A DNA stretch of 6,943 bases, taken from assembly GCA_023142175.1 (NCBI GenBank), contig JAGLJX010000223.1:1-6943 (forward strand), written 5' to 3'. Positions 1 through 4,609 of this stretch are shown here, in pieces. Source of the stretch: Emcibacter sp. GTDB lineage: Bacteria; Pseudomonadota; Alphaproteobacteria; Sphingomonadales; Emcibacteraceae. The position numbers and the translations under genes were made by a program. Position 1 is the first letter of the stretch; each line of letters begins with the position of its first letter. A model generated the notes under the pieces. The model was not told where the DNA came from. It worked only from the letters and a program-made list of their open reading frames with translations, and made no database searches.

Positions 1-228
1 CTTATGCCCCTTCTTGCGGGTCTTGCGGCATTTGGTTTGCATCGGGGCGGCGGATTGTTCGGCAGAATTGCCCTGACAGGTGCCATGGGTTTTGGATATT
101 TTGTCATAAACAATCTTTTTGTCGCACTGGGTCAATATGGTGCGGTTCCCCCAATCATTGCGGCATGGTTGCCCTTTGTACTATTTTTCCTCACCGGAAT
201 AAGTTTCATCCTGCTCACAGAAGAATAA
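1..228 (+). CDS. lptG: LPS export ABC transporter permease LptG, C-terminal fragment (5' end outside window)
   Basis: This is the last 75 codons of a hydrophobic protein that enters the window in frame at base 1 and stops at TAA 226-228. It contains part of one membrane segment, then two further predicted membrane helices at window residues of about 20-42 and 49-72. Between the helices lies a short loop reading ALGQYGAVPPIIAAWLP, and the tail is short and acidic (LLTEE). A loop of the form small-G-x-(V/L)PP-x-x-AAW-x-P before the last helix is typical of the YjgP/YjgQ (LptF/LptG) family, and the acidic tail matches alphaproteobacterial LptG better than LptF. LptG pairs with LptF and the ATPase LptB in the inner membrane and extracts lipopolysaccharide for transport along the Lpt bridge. 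The ATG at base 4 is an internal methionine, not the start. LptF remains possible because only the C-terminus is visible. Confidence 0.8.
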   Translation, partial: LMPLLAGLAAFGLHRGGGLFGRIALTGAMGFGYFVINNLFVALGQYGAVPPIIAAWLPFVLFFLTGISFILLTEE

Positions 229-244
229 AAATAAGCGAGATAAT

Positions 245-1390
245 ATGACATCGACCATCACCATAAAAGAAGTGTTGAATAAACAGGACCTTAAGAAGTT
301 CGTCAAGCTTTCATGGAGCCTATATAAAGATGATCCCAACTGGGTTGCGCCCTTGGTTATGGAACGGATGGAAGTCCTGGATCAAAAAATAAACCCTTAT
401 TTTGAACATGCCCAAGCAAAATTGTGGCTTGCCTATAGGGGAGATGAAATCGTTGGCCGGATTACGGCACAGGTCGATGACCTTGTGGAAGAAAATCACA
501 ATGACAAAATCGGCCACTTTGGTTTTTTCGAATGTATCAATGATGCTCAGGTGGCAACGGCCCTTATGGATACGGCCTGCGGCTGGCTAAAAGAAAAGGG
601 CCGCACTAGTGTGATTGGCCCCTTCAGCCTGTCCATTAATGAAGAAGCCGGTATGCTGGTGGAAGGTTTCGACACACCACCCAGCCTAATGATGAATCAT
701 GCGCTGCCCTATTATCAGGATTTAATGACCGGATATGGTATGGAGAAAATCAAGGACCTATGGGCCTATTACCTGAAAATTGATGAGGAAATACTGCCTC
801 CAACTATCAATAAGCTGATCAAGCGCAGCATGCGGGATGGCAAAGTCCACCTGCGCAAGATCAATATGAAGAATTTTGAAGAAGACCTGAGAACCATCCT
901 CGATATTTTTAATGATGCCTGGTCCGGCAACTGGATGGCCCTGCCCTTTACCGAAAAAGAGCTTACTAAAGCCGTTAAGGACATGAAACTACTGATTCGG
1001 GAAGATTTCACCTATATTGCCGAATATAACGGGGTGCCCATGGCTATGATGGTAACTCTGCCCAATCTCAATGAGGTTATTGCTGATCTGGGCGGGAAAT
1101 TGTTTCCCTTTGGCATTTTCAAGCTGTTATGGCGGCTAAAGGTCAGGCCAAGGTATAAAACGGCCCGTGTGCCTTTAATGGGGGTTCGTAAGGAATTTCA
1201 GAATACAGTGATTGGCGGAGCCATGGCCTTTGCTCTGATCGAAGAATGTAGAATTAATGCGGAAAAGTCGGGGCTCACCCACGCGGAATTATCATGGGTG
1301 TTGGAAGAAAATACACGACTTACAAAAATGCTGGAAACAATTGGCTGCTGGCGGTATAAAAATTACCGCTTGTACAGCAAATCATTATAA
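245..1390 (+). CDS. GNAT-superfamily N-acyl/acetyltransferase-like protein, probable tandem GNAT fold
   Basis: This 381-residue soluble protein has no signal peptide and no clear membrane helix. Two halves each look like a GNAT unit. The first has a beta-hairpin WLAYRGDEIVGRITA at 61-75 and a strongly patterned block GPFSLSINEEAG at 125-136 followed by GFDTPP at 141-146. The second has a similar hairpin YIAEYNGVPMAMMV at 257-270, a glycine-rich loop after RKEFQ (QNTVIGGA, 319-326) that resembles an acyl-CoA pyrophosphate loop, and a GNAT-like ending HAELSWVLEENTRL (346-359) ... YKNYRLYSKSL (371-381). Relatives are usually annotated only as N-acetyltransferase or hypothetical. The ATG at 245 has a partial Shine-Dalgarno (AAGCGAGA, 233-240) and lies 16 bp after lptG, so the two are probably cotranscribed. 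Transfer to an envelope lipid or sugar amine is a guess from context. Substrate and donor are unknown, and I assign no symbol. Confidence 0.85.
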   Translation: MTSTITIKEVLNKQDLKKFVKLSWSLYKDDPNWVAPLVMERMEVLDQKINPYFEHAQAKLWLAYRGDEIVGRITAQVDDLVEENHNDKIGHFGFFECINDAQVATALMDTACGWLKEKGRTSVIGPFSLSINEEAGMLVEGFDTPPSLMMNHALPYYQDLMTGYGMEKIKDLWAYYLKIDEEILPPTINKLIKRSMRDGKVHLRKINMKNFEEDLRTILDIFNDAWSGNWMALPFTEKELTKAVKDMKLLIREDFTYIAEYNGVPMAMMVTLPNLNEVIADLGGKLFPFGIFKLLWRLKVRPRYKTARVPLMGVRKEFQNTVIGGAMAFALIEECRINAEKSGLTHAELSWVLEENTRLTKMLETIGCWRYKNYRLYSKSL

Positions 1391-1404
1391 TTAAGACATA
1401 TTCC

Positions 1405-1431
1405 TGCCATACTAGCCACCTATCTATGGCA
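1405..1431. repeat. Inverted repeat TGCCATA...TATGGCA in the gap before the DUF502 gene
   Basis: Seven bases at 1405-1411 are the exact reverse complement of 1425-1431, with a 13-nt loop. The arms lie in the 72-bp gap after the GNAT gene. No T-run follows (the next bases are AAGAATAAC), so it does not look like an intrinsic terminator. It could be an mRNA hairpin, an operator, or chance. I saw no convincing -35/-10 pair in the same gap. Confidence 0.3.
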
Positions 1432-1462
1432 AAGAATAACACCAATCTCTGGATTAAAAAAT

Positions 1463-2128
1463 ATGCCCGAAGAAGAAAAAACAACCCCTGAGAAGACCAG
1501 ATTCCAAAAGATGAAGACCTATTTTATCACTGGTCTCGTTGTGGCATCTCCGGTAGGAATCACCATCTATCTGGCGCTGGCATTCATCAACCTGATTGAC
1601 CGGAATGTTAAGCCACTGATCCCGGCTGCCTATAACCCGGAAACATACCTGCCTTTTCCTCTGCCGGGCCTTGGGTTGGTATTCCTGTTTTTAATGTTGA
1701 CGGTTTTGGGTTTTTTTGCCGCCAATTATCTCGGCAAATCCCTGATCAAAATTGGCGAACGAATTCTAAACCGTATGCCCATTGTCAGAAGCGTTTATAA
1801 CACGCTGAAACAGATTTTTGAGACGGTTGTTTCCGAAGACAAACAAAGTTTTCAGGAAGTTGTGCTGATTGAGTATCCCCGTAAAGACCTGTGGGCAATT
1901 GCGTTTATTTCCGGCGAAAATAACGGGGAAATACAGACAAAATTACCCCACGATATGGTCAATGTTTTCCTGCCAACCACGCCAAACCCCACATCCGGAT
2001 TTTTATTATTTGTGCCCAGAAAAGACATTATCCGCCTTGATATGTCCCCCGATGAGGGCGCTAAATATGTTATCTCTGCCGGCCTTGTGGATCCCAGCGT
2101 CATGCCCATAATAAAAGATGAGGATTAG
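1463..2128 (+). CDS. DUF502 family inner-membrane protein
   Basis: This is a 221-residue protein with a charged N-terminal tail (1-18), a first membrane helix at about 20-45, a periplasmic loop rich in proline and tyrosine, and a second helix at about 68-90. A cytoplasmic C-terminal domain follows. It carries the family hallmarks RMPIVRSVYNTLKQ at 104-117 and FLPTTPNPTSGFLLFVP at 169-185, and the length is typical of DUF502. The family is widespread in bacteria, and its biochemical role is not known to me. The ATG at 1463 lacks a recognisable Shine-Dalgarno. An in-frame ATG at 1511 (M17) would keep both helices and is an alternative start. The gene lies 72 bp after the GNAT gene in the same orientation and reading frame. 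Its stop (2126-2128) overlaps the recG stop on the other strand, so no 3' untranslated region separates the two genes. Confidence 0.93.
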   Translation: MPEEEKTTPEKTRFQKMKTYFITGLVVASPVGITIYLALAFINLIDRNVKPLIPAAYNPETYLPFPLPGLGLVFLFLMLTVLGFFAANYLGKSLIKIGERILNRMPIVRSVYNTLKQIFETVVSEDKQSFQEVVLIEYPRKDLWAIAFISGENNGEIQTKLPHDMVNVFLPTTPNPTSGFLLFVPRKDIIRLDMSPDEGAKYVISAGLVDPSVMPIIKDED

Positions 2129-4218
2129 CCAGACGTCAGGTATCTGACCCCCTCGTCCCGCTCAAACAGGTAAAGCAGAATTCTAAGCGCCCGACCCCGT
2201 TCACTATTCAGATCGGGGTCTTTTTCCAGTATAAGCCGCGCATCATCCCGTGCCATTGCAATCAGCGACCCGTGTTCCTCAAGGCTCGCTACCTTAAAGT
2301 CCGGCATACCGCTTTGACGTGTGCCGAGTAATTCCCCGGCCCCGCGCAGGCGCAAATCTTCTTCGGCAATTAAAAACCCATCATCGGTTTCACGCATGAT
2401 CTTAAGGCGGGATTTTGCGGTTTCCCCACCCAGTCTGCCATAGAGCAGAAGGCAGGTTGACTGATCCGCCCCGCGCCCGACCCGACCGCGCAACTGGTGC
2501 AATTGGGACAGGCCAAATCTTTCCGCATGTTCAATGACCATGATGGTCGCTTCCGGCACATCAACCCCTACTTCGACCACGGTGGTCGCCACCAGAATAT
2601 CAATATCACCCGCGACAAAGCTCGCCATCACAGCATCTTTATCCTTGGCCTTCATCTTGCCATGAACCAGTCCAACCCTTGGCCCGAATATCTGTTCGAG
2701 ATGGCGAAATCTTTCTTCTGCAGCGGCAAGATCAAGCACTTCAGATTCTTCCACCAACGGACAAACCCAAAAGGCGCGTGTGCCACTTTTGACAGCCCGC
2801 CGGATGCCCTGTACCACTTCATCAAGGCGGTTTAAGGGAATTGTTCTGGTATCCACTGGTTTGCGGCCCGGTGGTTTCTCATGGAGTTGTGAAACCTCCA
2901 TATCTCCGTAAGCCGTCAGTGTTAACGTGCGTGGAATAGGCGTTGCTGTCATGGCCAGCACATCCATGGATGAACCTTCGCGGCCCTTGGCAGATAGCGC
3001 CATGCGCTGTTCCACGCCAAAGCGATGCTGCTCATCTATTACCGCCAAGGCTAGATCATGATAAATAACATCCTTTTGGAACAACGCATGAGTTCCCACC
3101 AGAATATCAATTTCCCCCGATTGCAAATCCTCAAGCAGTTTAGCTCGTGCCTTGCCCTTGTCCCGTCCGGTGAGGATAGCAACCTTAATTCCCATGCCCG
3201 CCGTCATTTCATTTAAGCTGACAAAATGCTGTCGGCTGAGAATTTCGGTTGGGGCAATCATGGCGGCCTGTGCGCCGTTCTCCACCGCCACCAGCATGGC
3301 AAGCAGGGCCACCACCGTCTTACCACTACCCACATCCCCCTGAAGCAGGCGCATCATGGCAAAAGATTCTGCCAGATCTTTTTCAATCTCTGCCCCGCTT
3401 TGCACCTGCGCCCCTGTTAGGGTATAAGGCAAGTTATCCAGTAATTTCTGTTTCAGGTGGCCTTTGGGCGTTAGGCAACGTCCCTTTTTCTTTTGATTCT
3501 GCCGGCGCATAATCTCTAAGGCCAGTTGATTGGCGAGAAACTCATCATAAGCCAGCCGCATTCTGGCCTTGCTATTAATTTGCAGGTCGGCCTGACCCGC
3601 TGGATGGTGAGCTAATTTCATAGCCTCAAACCATGTGGGCCAGCCTTCCCGTTTAAGCAGGGGCTTATCCGCCCATTCTGGCAGCTCCACCAGTCTTTCC
3701 AACGCCCCACGGACAATCTTGGCCATGACCTTACCGCTGATCCCTGCGGTCAGCGGATAGATTGGCTCCACCCCCGGAATTTCGTCCCGCTTGTTGGGGG
3801 CGAGCATATAGTCGGGATGGGTCATTTGAAGCTGACCGTTGTAAACTTCCACCTTGCCACTGATTAGACGTTCTTCACCTATGGGCAATTGACGAAGGAT
3901 ATAATCCCCCTTCACATGGAAGAAGATAAGCTGCATCTTGCCCGTGACGTCATGACACCAAACCCGGTAGGGCCGCCGTACATTACGCGGCGGCGCGTCA
4001 TGTTTATCAATAGTAACAAGCACCGTGATTATCTGGTCATATTTGATATCTTCAAGTGTGGGACTGGCACTACGATCTATAATATCCACGGGCAGATGCC
4101 AGAATAAATCCAACACCCTGCGCCCGATAATTTTCTCAAGCAGGCCCGCAATCCGCCCTCCCACACCGGGAAGGCTGATGGTATCTGCAAAAAATGGATA
4201 TAATATTTCCGGTCGCAT
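2125..4218 (-). CDS. recG: ATP-dependent DNA helicase RecG
   Basis: RecG is a superfamily 2 double-stranded DNA translocase that regresses stalled replication forks and processes branched recombination intermediates and R-loops. The 697-residue protein has the usual full-length layout. A helix-hairpin-like start contains SLPGVG (15-20). The OB-fold wedge domain spans roughly 55-150 and includes ISGKVEVYNGQLQMTHPDY (119-137). The helicase core then shows LTGAQ (267-271), Walker A GDVGSGKT (294-301), APTEILSRQH (322-331), the DEQH box (395-398), TATPIPRT (424-431), TTVVEVGVDVPEAT (545-558) and QLRGRVGR (575-582). All key ATPase motifs are intact. The start MRPEILYPFF matches alphaproteobacterial relatives, although no Shine-Dalgarno is visible before the ATG (complement of 4216-4218). 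The gene is divergent from sdhE-mfd, and its 3' end overlaps the DUF502 gene by 4 bp. Confidence 0.98.
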   Translation of the reverse strand: MRPEILYPFFADTISLPGVGGRIAGLLEKIIGRRVLDLFWHLPVDIIDRSASPTLEDIKYDQIITVLVTIDKHDAPPRNVRRPYRVWCHDVTGKMQLIFFHVKGDYILRQLPIGEERLISGKVEVYNGQLQMTHPDYMLAPNKRDEIPGVEPIYPLTAGISGKVMAKIVRGALERLVELPEWADKPLLKREGWPTWFEAMKLAHHPAGQADLQINSKARMRLAYDEFLANQLALEIMRRQNQKKKGRCLTPKGHLKQKLLDNLPYTLTGAQVQSGAEIEKDLAESFAMMRLLQGDVGSGKTVVALLAMLVAVENGAQAAMIAPTEILSRQHFVSLNEMTAGMGIKVAILTGRDKGKARAKLLEDLQSGEIDILVGTHALFQKDVIYHDLALAVIDEQHRFGVEQRMALSAKGREGSSMDVLAMTATPIPRTLTLTAYGDMEVSQLHEKPPGRKPVDTRTIPLNRLDEVVQGIRRAVKSGTRAFWVCPLVEESEVLDLAAAEERFRHLEQIFGPRVGLVHGKMKAKDKDAVMASFVAGDIDILVATTVVEVGVDVPEATIMVIEHAERFGLSQLHQLRGRVGRGADQSTCLLLYGRLGGETAKSRLKIMRETDDGFLIAEEDLRLRGAGELLGTRQSGMPDFKVASLEEHGSLIAMARDDARLILEKDPDLNSERGRALRILLYLFERDEGVRYLTSG

Positions 4219-4228
4219 GCGTTTATAT

Positions 4229-4257
4229 TTGATTCATGTTGGTATTTTTCCTATCAC
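4229..4257 (+). promoter_or_regulatory. Candidate sigma-70-type promoter for sdhE-mfd
   Basis: TTGATT (4229-4234) and TATCAC (4252-4257) are separated by 17 bp, and each matches four of six bases of the TTGACA/TATAAT consensus. A start point near 4263-4265 would give a leader of about 28 nt before the ATG at 4292. It lies in the only gap upstream of sdhE, where a promoter is expected. This is a by-eye match, and alphaproteobacterial promoters are often poorly conserved. Confidence 0.35.
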
Positions 4258-4267
4258 TAGGCCAACA
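4237..4267. repeat. Inverted repeat TGTTGG...CCAACA spanning the candidate -10 region between recG and sdhE
   Basis: TGTTGG at 4237-4242 is the exact reverse complement of CCAACA at 4262-4267, with 19 bp between the arms. The arms flank the candidate -10 box of sdhE, so a dimeric regulator site is conceivable. A 6-bp match can easily arise by chance, and I recognise no known operator in it. Confidence 0.25.
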
Positions 4268-4282
4268 ACTTTTTAACAGATT

Positions 4283-4286
4283 GAAG
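4283..4286 (+). promoter_or_regulatory. Ribosome binding site that favours the sdhE ATG start at 4292
   Basis: GAAG at 4283-4286 lies 5 nt before the ATG at 4292, which is suitable spacing. The alternative GTG start at 4286 overlaps this motif and has only AACAGATT upstream, so the ATG is the better supported start. Confidence 0.45.
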
Positions 4287-4291
4287 TGACT

Positions 4292-4609
4292 ATGTCATCA
4301 TTTGATACCCCCGGTTTTATCGAACCCGAAATAGACGAAAATGACTCCATTGAGATTCGCCGGAAACGGCTGAAATTCAGGAGTTGGCACCGTGGCATCA
4401 AAGAAGCTGATATATTGCTCGGTCATTTTGCCGATAATCATCTGAGCAAAATGAGCGTGGAGCAATTGGATCACTACGAGAATCTTCTGCGCGAACCCGA
4501 CCTTAAGATAGTTGCATGGGTCACACAGGACGCACCAACCCCCGACCATCTGCAAAATGATGTCATGGAAATGCTGCAAGCCTTAGATTATCTCAAGATA
4601 GTTAAGTGA
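4292..4609 (+). CDS. sdhE: Succinate dehydrogenase flavinylation/assembly factor SdhE (Sdh5/SDHAF2 family)
   Basis: This is a 105-residue all-helical protein of the DUF339/SdhE family, which promotes covalent attachment of FAD to the flavoprotein subunit of succinate dehydrogenase (and of fumarate reductase where present) in the cytoplasm. The family signature is clear. A basic IRRKRLKFRSWHRG helix is followed by the RGxxE motif (R34-G35-I36-K37-E38) that contacts the flavoprotein, then a leucine-rich helix LLGHFADNHL and the EPDLKIVAWVT segment. The first 20 or so residues form an acidic, probably disordered tail. I chose ATG 4292 because of the GAAG ribosome binding site. A GTG at 4286 would add two residues. 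The last codons overlap the mfd start by 4 nt (GTGA, 4606-4609). Lying between recG and mfd is a common arrangement in Alphaproteobacteria and does not imply a repair function. Confidence 0.95.
   Translation: MSSFDTPGFIEPEIDENDSIEIRRKRLKFRSWHRGIKEADILLGHFADNHLSKMSVEQLDHYENLLREPDLKIVAWVTQDAPTPDHLQNDVMEMLQALDYLKIVK

Noticed and set aside
2135..2148. Hairpin GTCAG-GTAT-CTGAC as an intrinsic terminator for DUF502 or recG
   Set aside because: The stem is only 5 bp and neither strand has a following T-run. It also lies within the coding end of recG.
2497..2835. Open frame of 112 codons on the plus strand
   Set aside because: It lies opposite the recG helicase core, whose motifs are all intact. 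The product is histidine-rich and of low plausibility.
4222..4227. TATAAA on the minus strand just before the recG ATG, as a -10 box for a leaderless recG transcript
   Set aside because: The box ends only 3 nt before the ATG, so the start point would fall inside the first codons. No -35 element is present at proper spacing.
4298..4579. Open frame of 93 codons on the minus strand over sdhE
   Set aside because: sdhE is confidently identified on the plus strand by the RGxxE motif, and the minus-strand product resembles nothing known to me.
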